64,000 nucleotides of DNA from Maribacter huludaoensis (GCF_029350945.1 NZ_JARKMS010000001.1:524313-588312), one strand, 5' to 3'. Counted from the first letter of the stretch, positions 8,798 to 18,220 are shown. Notes: generated by a model from the sequence alone, not told the origin. Numbers and translations: made by a program.

Positions 8798-9091
8798 TTA
8801 TATGATTTCATCGGGCGGGGGAGATACTATTTCTAAATATAGGTCCAAATAACCTAATTTATGAGTGTTACTGATGATAGAATTTTCTGAGATAGATACA
8901 ATTGAAAATACTAAGGAATTTTCTTTGACAAACTTTTCTTCACCTATAGATTTCTTACCGGATTCTTGTTCTTCTTCGTTCAGATTTGTGAGGACTATAG
9001 GGTTCTCAATATCGCATAAGGTAATTATGCTTGGCGCAGTAACTGCAAAAAGCCATAATAGGAGTAAAGTTATGCGTGCTACCAGCTTCAT
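8798..9091 (-). CDS. Small secreted or membrane-anchored hypothetical protein
   Basis: A 97-residue protein with one N-terminal hydrophobic helix (residues 5-28, ARITLLLLWLFAVTAPSIITLC), then a charged stretch rich in Glu and Lys, and a C-terminus ending SPPPDEII. The N-terminus could be a signal peptide or a membrane anchor; a single Cys at residue 26 is not in a clear lipobox. I do not recognise a family. It lies between batE and the SulP gene on the same strand, with a 59-bp gap from batE. The proline-rich tail at the very end is typical of small flavobacterial proteins of unknown role. Moderately sure that it is real, as the frame has normal composition for the genome. Confidence 0.55.
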   Translation of the reverse strand: MKLVARITLLLLWLFAVTAPSIITLCDIENPIVLTNLNEEEQESGKKSIGEEKFVKENSLVFSIVSISENSIISNTHKLGYLDLYLEIVSPPPDEII

Positions 9092-9150
9092 ATATAAATG
9101 TATGATTTATAAAGATAGTGTGCAAATAGTTAACAATTATGCACTATTGG

Positions 9151-9912
9151 CTAAAAATCCTTTAACAATTTTAGATCATTGTTTTTGACCCATCCGGTTT
9201 TACCGTCAGTTAGTTTAATTTTTTTCCAATTATTCAATTCATCCAGTACATTTACCTTGGTCCCTGCATGAATAAGAAAAACTTCTTCACTTTTATTGTT
9301 CGGTTCAGATTTTACAGCACTTTCCTCAGCAAAAATAATAGCTGGTCTATGTTTGTCAAAATCATTGCGCTGCACATATGCGAACACTACCGATAAAAGA
9401 CATAACAACAAAGCGAACATACTTCCTATAAAAGTTAATCTCTTTCTTGAAGAATAAACAGCATAATAAAATAAAATGTATAGCACTACAAATACGATCA
9501 TGAACCCTACGGCCGTGTATGCCCACTCGTCAAAAGTTAATTTGCCGGTAACGTTTTTGTACAATTTAGATAGACCGGTCTCTGGCATTATATCTATGGC
9601 ATCAATGGTCATATTTTGAGCATAGCTAAGATTTGTTTTTATCTCCTCATCATTAGGCGATAGTAACAGGGCTTTTTCAAAATAATAAATGCTTTCCGCA
9701 ATTTTATTTTGTTTGTAGTAAGAATTTCCAAGATTGAAGTACACGGCAGATGAATGTTTGCCGTTTTCAAGAATATCCAAATAATAATTAGTGGCATCTT
9801 CGTAGTCACCGGCATTATAGGACACTGTAGCCTTTTCAAACAATTGTTCGTTCTGGGCGGTACAAACTAGCACTGCAAAAAGGCCGATAAAAGTAATGAG
9901 CTTTTTGAACAT
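9151..9912 (-). CDS. batE: BatE: TPR and SH3 domain protein of the Bat operon
   Basis: A 253-residue protein with a signal peptide (residues 1-19, ending VCTAQ), two or three TPR units (about 24-95; SYNAGDYEDATNYYLD, AVYFNLGNSYYKQNKIAES), two membrane helices (about 130-150 and 160-180) and a C-terminal bacterial SH3 domain (about 195-250, AGTKVNVLDELNNWKKIKL). This is the usual BatE build. It is the last gene of the moxR-bat run and starts 2 bp after batD's stop, so they are co-transcribed. Bat proteins form a membrane complex linked to oxidative-stress tolerance in Bacteroides fragilis and other bacteria; the molecular task of BatE is not settled. Confidence 0.9.
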   Translation of the reverse strand: MFKKLITFIGLFAVLVCTAQNEQLFEKATVSYNAGDYEDATNYYLDILENGKHSSAVYFNLGNSYYKQNKIAESIYYFEKALLLSPNDEEIKTNLSYAQNMTIDAIDIMPETGLSKLYKNVTGKLTFDEWAYTAVGFMIVFVVLYILFYYAVYSSRKRLTFIGSMFALLLCLLSVVFAYVQRNDFDKHRPAIIFAEESAVKSEPNNKSEEVFLIHAGTKVNVLDELNNWKKIKLTDGKTGWVKNNDLKLLKDF

Positions 9913-9914
9913 GT

Positions 9915-11705
9915 TTATAATTGTTTATCCATTATAGAAATTACCTCACTAGCTTTGTCATAGTCGGCTTGCATCTGTACATTTGAAAAAGGACTATATC
10001 TTGCCGCTTCACAGTTCTTTAATAATGCAATGAAACTGTCCGTACTGGTGTCGTCTACCTGTTTTGCCCTTAGTAACTCTGTAATTTTATCTTTACTGAA
10101 CTCAGAGGTTTCAATCTTTAATTTTGCTTTTAAATAATTGTGCAATGCACGTTCAAGAGCAACATAAAAAGACTCTTTGTTACCTAATTGTTTTCTTGCA
10201 GCAGATAAATATTTTCGAGCCAGTTTGTTTGCTTTTCGAATTTTGTTGCCTACCACATCTCCTGCAATGGCATCTCTTTTCTTTCTCAAAACTATAGCTA
10301 GGGGAATGAGTAGTAAAGGGCACAAGAGCCATAAATAAAATGAGGTTGATCCAAAGAAATATGAAACGGATTTGCCGGTTAAATTGGGGTTTAATTTAAT
10401 AAAATTAAACTCATTGCCGTTACTTACTACAGATTGTTTATTGCTATTTGCATTTCCTACGGCATTGGACGATGCACTTAAAGGACCTTCCAAAACATTA
10501 ATAACAATTTCATTGGATGTTAACGTAGAATATTTTCCTGTAGATGGGTTAAAATAGCTAAAGCTTAACGGGGCAATTGGATATTTTCCTCTAAAAGAAG
10601 GTACAATGGTATATTGGTTGCTGACCTTGCCTTGCATTCCTGCCAAGGTTGTTCTAACACCCTCCGTAAATTCCGGTTCATAGACTTCTAAAGCACTTGG
10701 CAGTTCTAATACAGGAAGTTTAAATAATTTTAGGTTTCCTTTACCACTGACCTCCACGGTTGCCTGTAAAGATTCCGATGCATTTAAACTGGTCTTGCTA
10801 GTAGTCACTGAAAAATCAAAATCCCCAACGGCTCCATTAAAATCTGCAGGTTGGTTTTCAATAGGCAAAGGTTTTACATTAATTGTTCTTTTGCCGGCAG
10901 ATACCGTTTTGTTGGTTTGGGCATACATTTTTTGTCCAAAAAAGTCCCTTCTACCCGTTGGTACATCTACGGTTACATCTAGTGAAAGTGGTTCTATGTC
11001 CAGTTTTCCGGATTTCTGCGGATAAAGAACTACACGTTTTAAAATAGCATACCGATAAGGCTTGCCTTTATAAGTTCCATTTTGCGCGCTAAGCCCGTTT
11101 ACCTTTATATCTTGGCTCCAGAAATTATTATAGGTTGGATTATCTAAAGGTTGATAATTTGATACGCTAATATTAGGACTAACATATAATTTGTAAATTA
11201 CTGTTATAGCTTCGTTTAAATACGGATTTGTTTTTGAAATCTCGGCTACCAAATGTAAATTTTCATCTGCTATATCATCGGCGGTCATTTGATCGCTGGG
11301 TTTGTCTACTGCCGCTGTAACTTCAACATTTTGTGCCAATGACTTATAGGTTTCGCCATCAATTACTATAGAAGCTTGTTTAATAGTAAATTTACCTCTG
11401 GCAGTAGGTGCTAGTGTATATGAATATGATTTAGAATAGCTTCTTACTCCATTGATCCAAGAAGAACTTATAGATTGAGAAGGTCCCATGATTACTTTAA
11501 AACCTGCAAAATCTGGCGGACTAAAATTATCGCCATCGCGGTTCATGGTAAAATCTACTCGTAATCTTTCATTTAGACCAAGCTTTGGTTTACTCAGTTT
11601 CATTTCAAAAGTTACCTCACCGTTATTTTGGCCCATCATGCATATTGAAGACAGAAATACGGTCAATACTAACCCAAGTTTTGCTATGGATTTAAAATCT
11701 ACCAA
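9915..11705 (-). CDS. batD: BatD: oxygen-tolerance membrane protein
   Basis: A 596-residue protein of the BatD family. A signal peptide (about 1-25, ending CMMGQ) is followed by a long extracytoplasmic part of repeated Ig-like beta domains (for example VTFEMKLSKPKLGLNERLRV and LTVEVSGKGNLKLFKLPVLE-type segments, where proline-valine 'surface' strands recur). One membrane helix (about 455-475, WLLCPLLLIPLAIVLRKKR) precedes a cytoplasmic helical tail. It overlaps the end of batC by 7 bp and is followed by batE after 2 bp. BatD is thought to join the VWA proteins BatA/BatB in a periplasm-facing complex. Length fits the family. Confidence 0.93.
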   Translation of the reverse strand: MVDFKSIAKLGLVLTVFLSSICMMGQNNGEVTFEMKLSKPKLGLNERLRVDFTMNRDGDNFSPPDFAGFKVIMGPSQSISSSWINGVRSYSKSYSYTLAPTARGKFTIKQASIVIDGETYKSLAQNVEVTAAVDKPSDQMTADDIADENLHLVAEISKTNPYLNEAITVIYKLYVSPNISVSNYQPLDNPTYNNFWSQDIKVNGLSAQNGTYKGKPYRYAILKRVVLYPQKSGKLDIEPLSLDVTVDVPTGRRDFFGQKMYAQTNKTVSAGKRTINVKPLPIENQPADFNGAVGDFDFSVTTSKTSLNASESLQATVEVSGKGNLKLFKLPVLELPSALEVYEPEFTEGVRTTLAGMQGKVSNQYTIVPSFRGKYPIAPLSFSYFNPSTGKYSTLTSNEIVINVLEGPLSASSNAVGNANSNKQSVVSNGNEFNFIKLNPNLTGKSVSYFFGSTSFYLWLLCPLLLIPLAIVLRKKRDAIAGDVVGNKIRKANKLARKYLSAARKQLGNKESFYVALERALHNYLKAKLKIETSEFSKDKITELLRAKQVDDTSTDSFIALLKNCEAARYSPFSNVQMQADYDKASEVISIMDKQL

Positions 11706-12571
11706 TCTTTTTCGGTTTTAATTTTTGCTCCTTTTACTTTTTTGGCATCGATTTTATCTTGAACCTTTTTCTCTGCATTTTGCATGGCTCTCAATAAATT
11801 TTCGACTTGTTGTTTAGAGAGTTGATTAGGTTTAGGTTGTTGTTGATTCTGCTGGTTTTCACCATCACCCTGTTCCGGCTTTTTCTTTTGATCAGATTCA
11901 TTGTCGCCTTCCCCTTCATTATTATCATCTTTGTTCTCTTTGTCTTTATCGCCTTCATCTCCCTTGTCGCCATCTTCACCTTGATCTTTTTTATCCTCGT
12001 TCTCGCCTTCGTCTTTTTGATCTTGGTCTTTGTTTTCGTCCTTGTTGTCTTTGTCTTTATCCTTTTCGTCTTGGTCTTGTTTGTTCTCGTCTTGATCTTT
12101 TTTCAGAAGTTCTTTGGCCAGCGCCAGGTTATAACGGGTTTCTTCGTCAGTAGGATCATTGCGTAAAGCTTCTTTATAAGCTTCTACCGCCTTTGCATAA
12201 TCTTTACGTTTCATGAAAACATTACCCATATTATGGTAAGCTTTATGTTTGTCAGTTTTAGTTGTAGAAGCTTCACCAGCTTCTTTAAACCTGCCAAACG
12301 CCTCATTATACGTTTCATTTTCATAGTAGGCATTACCTAAGTTATAAGGAGCTGCGCTATTATCTGTACTTTTTGATATTGCTTTTCTATAATTCACCTC
12401 TGCGGCAATAAAATCATCTTCTGACAATGCCTTGTTGGCATCCCAGGTTAAATTGGTAGATAATCTTAAAGCTTTTTCTTTTTCCTTTTCGTCATTCTCT
12501 TGAGCAAAAGAGGAAAAACAAACAAAAAGCAATAGTAATACTGTGTTTATGTTATTCATTTCTTTTCTCAT
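11699..12571 (-). CDS. batC: BatC: TPR protein with long charged tract
   Basis: A 290-residue protein. The signal peptide covers about residues 5-24 (ending SFAQ); TPR units follow at about 40-155 (NSAAPYNLGNAYYENETYNEAF, KAYHNMGNVFMKRKDYAKAVEAY). Residues 158-250 are almost purely Asp, Glu, Lys, Asn and Gln, and must be disordered. A short helical tail (LSKQQVENLLRAMQNAEKKVQ) ends the protein. The first ATG gives a 20-bp overlap with batB; a second ATG four codons on (12559) would reduce it to 8 bp and is equally plausible. Bat TPR proteins are thought to scaffold the VWA partners. The tract's sequence is likely variable between strains. Confidence 0.9.
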   Translation of the reverse strand: MRKEMNNINTVLLLLFVCFSSFAQENDEKEKEKALRLSTNLTWDANKALSEDDFIAAEVNYRKAISKSTDNSAAPYNLGNAYYENETYNEAFGRFKEAGEASTTKTDKHKAYHNMGNVFMKRKDYAKAVEAYKEALRNDPTDEETRYNLALAKELLKKDQDENKQDQDEKDKDKDNKDENKDQDQKDEGENEDKKDQGEDGDKGDEGDKDKENKDDNNEGEGDNESDQKKKPEQGDGENQQNQQQPKPNQLSKQQVENLLRAMQNAEKKVQDKIDAKKVKGAKIKTEKDW

Positions 12572-13607
12572 TGAACAGATTAAGTTTTTTTAACCAGCTT
12601 GTCTTGCGGTCCAAGATAAAAATATCTAAAAAGAGAAGCAACAATGCCGCGCCTACAAACCACTGAAATTGATCTTTATATTCTGCGAATTGTTTGGCTT
12701 CAAATTCCTTTTTATCCATTTTTAATAATTCTTCTTTAATATACTCTACTGCGGCATCTGTATTGGAGCCATCAATATATTGTCCATTACCTTCACTTGC
12801 AATTTCCGCTAATACAGTTTCGTTTAATCTGGTGATTACGGTTTCACCTTGGCTATCTTTCTTAAGGCTTTCTAAAATACCATTTCTTTTTATTGGTATA
12901 GGCGCCCCTTTTTCTTTACCTACGCCAATAGTGTATATGATAATGCCTTCTTCAACGGCTTCTTCCACGGCATCTAGTGTTGAGCCCTCTGAATGATCTT
13001 CACCATCAGAGATAATGAACAGTACACGGTTGGTCTGTTCCACATCGTCATAATAGGTAGATGCCAGTTCAATGGCTTGGTCAATAGCAGTACCTTGAGA
13101 TGTAAGCATGTCCGTATTCATACCCTGTAAGAACATTTTTGCCGCACCGTAATCTGTGGTTATGGGTAATTGTGGGTATGCTTGTCCGGCATAGGCTATA
13201 ATACCAATTCTATCACTTGCCAGTTGATTGATTATTTCAGAAACCAATCTCTTGGCTTTTTCTATTCTGTTAGGTGCAATGTCTTCCGCCAACATACTTT
13301 TACTGACATCTACCGCAAAAACAATATCTACACCTTCTCTTTTTACGGTTTCTAATTTTGTGCCAATTTTTGGGTTTACCAAACCAATGACCAGCAATGC
13401 CAAGGCAAGTATAAAGACTATTAATTTTAGTCCGCCCTTATTGTAAGAGCGGTTTGGTGTCAATCTTTTTAAAAGTTCAGGATCCGCAAATTTCTTTTGC
13501 GTTCTCTTTTTCCAGACCAATAGTAAAAAGAACAGCACTATTATCACCGGAATGATAAAGAGTAAATAAAAGTATATTTTTTCGTCGTACTGTATCATAT
13601 TAAACAA
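12552..13607 (-). CDS. batB: BatB: membrane-anchored von Willebrand factor A protein
   Basis: A 351-residue protein with two N-terminal membrane helices (about 11-32 and 60-78), a von Willebrand factor A domain (about 92-280) and a C-terminal helix (about 320-338). The metal-binding MIDAS motif is intact: D100-V-S102-K-S104 (AVDVSKSM), with TDYG and ISDGEDH completing it. The helix pattern places the VWA domain in the periplasm. It overlaps batA by 8 bp at its start and batC at its end, so translation is probably coupled. BatA and BatB are paralogues and are thought to assemble with BatD and the TPR proteins. Confidence 0.93.
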   Translation of the reverse strand: MFNMIQYDEKIYFYLLFIIPVIIVLFFLLLVWKKRTQKKFADPELLKRLTPNRSYNKGGLKLIVFILALALLVIGLVNPKIGTKLETVKREGVDIVFAVDVSKSMLAEDIAPNRIEKAKRLVSEIINQLASDRIGIIAYAGQAYPQLPITTDYGAAKMFLQGMNTDMLTSQGTAIDQAIELASTYYDDVEQTNRVLFIISDGEDHSEGSTLDAVEEAVEEGIIIYTIGVGKEKGAPIPIKRNGILESLKKDSQGETVITRLNETVLAEIASEGNGQYIDGSNTDAAVEYIKEELLKMDKKEFEAKQFAEYKDQFQWFVGAALLLLFLDIFILDRKTSWLKKLNLFNEKRNE

Positions 13608-14598
13608 AGCTTCTAAAAAGCGTATTTCTTAAAATCCATTCTAACAAAAGCAAACCTCCTGCTAATAATACCCAAATTCTAAATTTTTCCTCGTAGCGGT
13701 AGTATTTGAATTCTTCTACCTCGGTTTTTTCCAGTTTATTGATTTCGTCATAGATTTCTTCTAGAGACTCGTTATCGGTTGCTCTAAAATATCTTCCTCC
13801 GGTGGTACTGGCTATATCTTTAAGTAGTTCTTCATCTATTTCTACCTGACGCATTCCAAATCTGAAAGAGCCATCGGCATTATATGAAACTGGTGAAAGT
13901 GCATTTCCATTTGTACCTAAACCAATGGTGTATGTTTTAATACCAAATTCAAGGGCTAGGTCAGATGCTGTTTGTGGTTCTATAAAACCGGAATTGTTGA
14001 CCCCGTCGGTCAGCAGTATGATAATTTTACTTTTTGCCTTGCTATCCTTTAAACGGTTCACGGAAGTTGCCAGCCCCATACCAATTGCCGTACCGTCATC
14101 TAATTGACCGTATGAAATTTCTGAGAGTGCGTTCAGTACAATGGCTTTATCTGTGGTAATAGGTGTTTTGGTATATCCTTCACCGGCATATGCAACAATA
14201 CCTATACGGTCGTTAGGCCTATTTTTTATAAAATCTGCGGCAACATCTTTAAGTGCGGCCAACCTATTTGGTTTTAGGTCTCTTGCCAACATACTGGAAG
14301 ACACATCTATTGCCATGACAATATCTATACCTTTTGTAGTCTTTGAACGTGTAGAGATATCTTCTGTCTGTGGTCTTGCAAGAGCTACTATAATAGCACT
14401 CAGGGCCAATAAACGTAATATGAACAACGCAGGTTTGAACTTGGTTAAAATACTATTGTAGCTAAAACCTTTTGTGCTAGATATACGTAATGATGCGTTT
14501 TGCTCTTTTTGCTTAAAGATATACCACACAATTGCCAATGGCAGTAATAAGAACAGCCAAAAGAAATCAGGGTTTGCAAATGATATATTCTCTAACAT
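13600..14598 (-). CDS. batA: BatA: membrane-anchored von Willebrand factor A protein
   Basis: A 332-residue paralogue of BatB. Helices at about 11-28 and 55-74 precede a VWA domain (about 88-280) with an intact MIDAS motif, D98-V-S100-S-S102 (AIDVSSSM), and LLTDGVNNSG. A final helix lies at about 308-325. It starts directly after the stop of the preceding unknown gene (no gap) and overlaps batB by 8 bp. Role as for BatB: a membrane VWA protein of the aerotolerance complex, likely a partner of the MoxR ATPase encoded at the operon's head. Confidence 0.93.
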   Translation of the reverse strand: MLENISFANPDFFWLFLLLPLAIVWYIFKQKEQNASLRISSTKGFSYNSILTKFKPALFILRLLALSAIIVALARPQTEDISTRSKTTKGIDIVMAIDVSSSMLARDLKPNRLAALKDVAADFIKNRPNDRIGIVAYAGEGYTKTPITTDKAIVLNALSEISYGQLDDGTAIGMGLATSVNRLKDSKAKSKIIILLTDGVNNSGFIEPQTASDLALEFGIKTYTIGLGTNGNALSPVSYNADGSFRFGMRQVEIDEELLKDIASTTGGRYFRATDNESLEEIYDEINKLEKTEVEEFKYYRYEEKFRIWVLLAGGLLLLEWILRNTLFRSFV

Positions 14599-16260
14599 TT
14601 ATGCTTCTGTTTTTACTTCTACCGATGATAAGATGCGGTCTACTATTTCTTGTGCGTATGTATCTTCTTCTAGCCAGGTTAATATTACATATTGTTGAAA
14701 GCCTTTTCCGCCAAAAAGTAACACTGCATATTCGCCATCAATTAGTTCTTCCGATCCAGGCATAGGAAATTTACCACTACCAAAAATTTTAACACCTTCT
14801 ACCCCGCTAATTGTATTGAATTCCTCTTGTTTGGTAATGATGTTCTTTGCTCCCTGACTTTCAAAATTTGATAGTATTCGTTCAATGGTCTTATCAAATT
14901 CTGGTTCAACATCTTGTTGTGCCAAAGTGATGCTGGTAGTACCAATGTTAAAAAGTGCAATTGGACTTCTATATTCAAAAGCTTGAATATCAGCTATGGC
15001 AGCTTTTGCTTCTGCCGGTAATTTTATCTTTTGGCGTACCAGTACTTGTGGGGTCTCTAATTGTATTGGCGGAAAACCATAACTACTCCGTACCCATTCT
15101 TCTTCTAAAAGCTCTTTTGTTGGATGGCCCAAAACGGTATCCTTTAAATAACCGAATCCGAATTTAATACCTGCAATCGTTATTCCAATAAGTACTAACG
15201 CAACGGTAGAAATAACCGCTATTTTAATTTTTTTCTTTTTTGCCTTACGTTCAAGTTCTTCTTGGTATTCGGCTTGCTCTAATAGCTCTTCCTCCGTTGG
15301 TTCCGGGAGGGCTTCATGAGTTTTTTCAACAATCTGTTCAACCAGCTTTCTATCTTGTTCGGCAACAGCGGTAGAAGGTTTGTTCTTGGCAAATTTCACT
15401 AAATCTGCCGTTTGTAATATTTGTTGAAATTGTTTTATGGTATCGTTATCCAAATTCAGTTCGCCGGCATCTTTTAGTAGTTCTAATTTTTCGATCAATT
15501 GACCGGTGGTACTTTCCAGAGCGGTTACATTGGCATCTTCTTCAAGGTAAGAACGTACTATAGTAGTTAGTTCAGAATAGTATTCTTTGTATTCGTCCTG
15601 TATTAGGTATCTAGAATTTTCTAATCGCTTCAATTCTAGTAAAGCCCTGTCATATGGTGGTAAGAGTGCAACCTTTTCTTCTTCGCTAAGTGGTTTTTTA
15701 CGGAAGACGAACCAATAAAGTAAAAAGCCAAGAATTAATAAGATCAACAGACCTATAAGCATGTATTTCCAAAAAGTATAATTACTTTTTTCAACATTGA
15801 TCAACGGTTTAATGTCATACATTTTCTGATTCAAGGTATCTACAGGAACCGTAGCTACATTGATCAAAGAAGAATCGGTCATAAAACCAGTGCCGTTAAT
15901 GTCAATACGCTGAGAAGGCAGTTTATAGGCGCCAGAATCAAATTGGGTTAAAGCATATATTTTTTGAAGTGTAAGCCGATCTTTATTTCTAGTGGTATCC
16001 GTTGCAAAGGCCTCCACCGTTTCTAGAGGAGAAAAGGTTTGCCCTTCAGGAAAAATAACAAAATCCGTAGAGTCTATATCTACGGTAACCTTCCATTGAA
16101 CCTGTTCACCTATTTTTATAAAAGTTGTATCTATCTCGGTGGATATTCGCGGACTTTCTTGAGCGCTCATGTTAGAGCCCCATAATAGAAGTATGAATAC
16201 CGGTATAATACATAAAATGTACGATACACCTATTTTATTTTCTCTATTAGTATAACTCAT
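14599..16260 (-). CDS. Two-TM protein of the MoxR-Bat operon, unknown role
   Basis: About 553 residues. After a signal or anchor helix (near residues 14-30) comes a BatD-like beta domain (IGEQVQWKVTVDIDSTDFVIFPEG), a membrane helix (about 165-187, YMLIGLLILLILGFLLYWFVF), a cytoplasmic helical segment with a charged coiled coil (EEELLEQAEYQEELERKAKKKKIK), a second helix (about 345-370) and a C-terminal extracytoplasmic domain of about 180 residues that I do not recognise. The position between the DUF58 and batA genes is typical for Bacteroidota Bat operons, where the gene is usually left as hypothetical. ATG at 16260 (MSYTNRENK) is preferred; a TTG at 16269 overlapping the DUF58 stop as TTGA is possible. 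It abuts batA without a gap. Confidence 0.85.
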   Translation of the reverse strand: MSYTNRENKIGVSYILCIIPVFILLLWGSNMSAQESPRISTEIDTTFIKIGEQVQWKVTVDIDSTDFVIFPEGQTFSPLETVEAFATDTTRNKDRLTLQKIYALTQFDSGAYKLPSQRIDINGTGFMTDSSLINVATVPVDTLNQKMYDIKPLINVEKSNYTFWKYMLIGLLILLILGFLLYWFVFRKKPLSEEEKVALLPPYDRALLELKRLENSRYLIQDEYKEYYSELTTIVRSYLEEDANVTALESTTGQLIEKLELLKDAGELNLDNDTIKQFQQILQTADLVKFAKNKPSTAVAEQDRKLVEQIVEKTHEALPEPTEEELLEQAEYQEELERKAKKKKIKIAVISTVALVLIGITIAGIKFGFGYLKDTVLGHPTKELLEEEWVRSSYGFPPIQLETPQVLVRQKIKLPAEAKAAIADIQAFEYRSPIALFNIGTTSITLAQQDVEPEFDKTIERILSNFESQGAKNIITKQEEFNTISGVEGVKIFGSGKFPMPGSEELIDGEYAVLLFGGKGFQQYVILTWLEEDTYAQEIVDRILSSVEVKTEA

Positions 16261-16265
16261 TCGTA

Positions 16266-17132
16266 TCAACCTCTTCTTTTAAAATAGCCCAATAATTTTT
16301 TTACATAGCTTTCATCTACCCTGCAGTCTAGCACACCGCATCCAGATTTTGTAAAAGACTCCTTGAAATAGGTAACACGCTCTCTGTGATATTCCGCATA
16401 GGAGTTACGAACTTTTTTAGAATTTGTATTTACCAATTGTAATTTTCCGGTTTCAACATCTTCTACTTGCACCATGCCCAAGTTAGGTATAGACTCTTCA
16501 CGTTCGTCATAAACTCTAATACCTGTTACATCATGTTTGCTGCCAGTAATTTTTAACGTTTTTTCGTAATTGTCGTCTATAAAATCAGAAAGAACAAAAA
16601 CAATGGCTTTTTTCTTCATGACACTGCTTAAGAATTTCATGGCCTGGGCAATATCCGTTCTATTGCTTTTTGGTTTAAACTCCAATAACTCCCTAATGAT
16701 ACGGAGAACGTGGGTCTTTCCTTTTTTAGGCGGAATAAAAAGTTCAATTTGGTCAGAGAACAGAATAACACCGACTTTGTCATTGTTTTGCAATGCGCTA
16801 AAAGCCAACGTTGCGGATATTTCTGTAACGATCTCGTTCTTAAATTGGTTGGTAGTGCCAAATAGTTCAGATCCACTAATGTCCACCATCAACATCATGG
16901 TAAGTTCTCGTTCCTCTTCAAATACTTTTATGTAAGGCTCGTTGTAACGTGCGGTAACATTCCAATCAATATTTCTTACATCATCACCAAATTGATACTG
17001 GCGCACTTCACTAAAAGTCATACCACGACCTTTAAAGGTAGAGTGATATTCCCCGCCAAATATGTGGTCAGAAAGACGCCTTGTCTTTATTTCAATTTTC
17101 CGTACTTTTTTGAGTAGCTCTTTGGTGTCCAT
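16266..17132 (-). CDS. DUF58 protein (VWA-like) of the MoxR-Bat operon
   Basis: A 288-residue cytoplasmic protein. The DUF58 signature GRGMTFSEVRQYQFGDDVRNIDW lies at about residues 35-57, followed by TARYNEPYIKVFEEERE and a VWA-like core with DISGSE (MIDAS-type DxSxS) and LSDFIDDN. DUF58 proteins are regularly encoded next to MoxR ATPases and are thought to be their adaptors or clients. Here it follows moxR after 86 bp and precedes the two-TM protein almost without a gap. Length is normal. No signal peptide. Confidence 0.92.
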   Translation of the reverse strand: MDTKELLKKVRKIEIKTRRLSDHIFGGEYHSTFKGRGMTFSEVRQYQFGDDVRNIDWNVTARYNEPYIKVFEEERELTMMLMVDISGSELFGTTNQFKNEIVTEISATLAFSALQNNDKVGVILFSDQIELFIPPKKGKTHVLRIIRELLEFKPKSNRTDIAQAMKFLSSVMKKKAIVFVLSDFIDDNYEKTLKITGSKHDVTGIRVYDEREESIPNLGMVQVEDVETGKLQLVNTNSKKVRNSYAEYHRERVTYFKESFTKSGCGVLDCRVDESYVKKLLGYFKRRG

Positions 17133-17218
17133 TTTTTAGTAAACAGTTTACAGTCTCCGTTAGCAGTAATCTTATATTCTTCCATACAATAATTGGATTT
17201 CCGAATATGGCAACTGTA

Positions 17219-18220
17219 TTAAGGTACTTCTATCTCGTTTACAATTTTATTGATGATATCAACAGAAGTAATGTTTTCTGCTTCTGCCTCGTAAGTAATG
17301 CCTATTCTGTGTCTAAGAACATCTAATACCACGGCACGTACATCTTCAGGTACAACGTAACCCCTTCTTTTTATAAAAGCATAACATTTTGCTGCGGTAC
17401 CTAGGTTGATGCTACCTCTTGGAGATGCACCAAAACTGATTAACGGCTTTAAGCTTTCTAAGTTATATTTCTCTGGATATCTTGTGGCAAATACAATATC
17501 AAGAATATATTTTTCAATTTTTTCGTCCATGTACACTTCACGAACCGCTTTTTGTGCGCTAAGTATTTGGTCTATGGATACCACGGCGTTTACAGTTTCA
17601 TAGCTGCCTTTTAAATTTTGGCGCATGATCAACTGTTCTTCGTTAATTTTAGGATAATCAATAACGGTCTTCAGCATAAAACGATCCACCTGTGCTTCGG
17701 GTAACGGGTAAGTTCCTTCTTGTTCTACCGGGTTTTGGGTAGCCATCACCAAAAAGGGTTTGTCAAGAATAAAAGTTTCATCACCAATGGTGACTTGCTT
17801 TTCTTGCATGGCCTCCAATAATGCAGATTGAACTTTGGCAGGAGCACGGTTAATTTCATCTGCAAGAACAAAGTTTGCAAAAATAGGACCTTTCTTAATG
17901 GAGAAATCGTTCAGTTTCATATTGTAGATCAATGTACCTACCACATCTGCCGGAAGTAAATCTGGAGTAAACTGAATTCTACTAAAACTACCTTTAACAG
18001 CTTTTGAAAGAGTGTTTATCGCTAAGGTCTTTGCCAAGCCGGGTACACCCTCAAGCAATATATGCCCTTGGCCTAAAAGTCCGATCAATAACCGTTCTAC
18101 CATATATTTTTGGCCAACGATCACTTTATTCATTTCAAGCATCAGTAAATCGATAAAAGCGCTTTCTTTTGCTATTTTTTCATTAACGGCACTAATATCA
18201 ATTGAAGTATTTTCTTCCAT
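17219..18220 (-). CDS. moxR: MoxR-family AAA+ ATPase
   Basis: A 333-residue AAA+ ATPase, the first gene of the Bat operon. Walker A GVPGLAKT lies at residues 58-65, Walker B VLADE at about 118-122, sensor 1 ATQNP at 160-164, and the MoxR stretch YPLPEAQVDRF at 171-181; an arginine finger/sensor 2 helical lid follows. MoxR ATPases act as chaperones that load cofactors or activate VWA-domain partners; the DUF58, BatA and BatB proteins downstream are the obvious partners. The start MEENTSIDIS fits family members. No promoter matching TAnnTTTG was found in the 171 bp up to the divergent aldo/keto reductase gene. Confidence 0.95.
   Translation of the reverse strand: MEENTSIDISAVNEKIAKESAFIDLLMLEMNKVIVGQKYMVERLLIGLLGQGHILLEGVPGLAKTLAINTLSKAVKGSFSRIQFTPDLLPADVVGTLIYNMKLNDFSIKKGPIFANFVLADEINRAPAKVQSALLEAMQEKQVTIGDETFILDKPFLVMATQNPVEQEGTYPLPEAQVDRFMLKTVIDYPKINEEQLIMRQNLKGSYETVNAVVSIDQILSAQKAVREVYMDEKIEKYILDIVFATRYPEKYNLESLKPLISFGASPRGSINLGTAAKCYAFIKRRGYVVPEDVRAVVLDVLRHRIGITYEAEAENITSVDIINKIVNEIEVP

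Noticed and set aside
11807-12166. A 119-codon hydrophobic plus-strand frame opposite batC
   Set aside because: It is the mirror of BatC's Asp/Lys/Glu-rich codons and has no gene-like properties; the batC frame explains the sequence.
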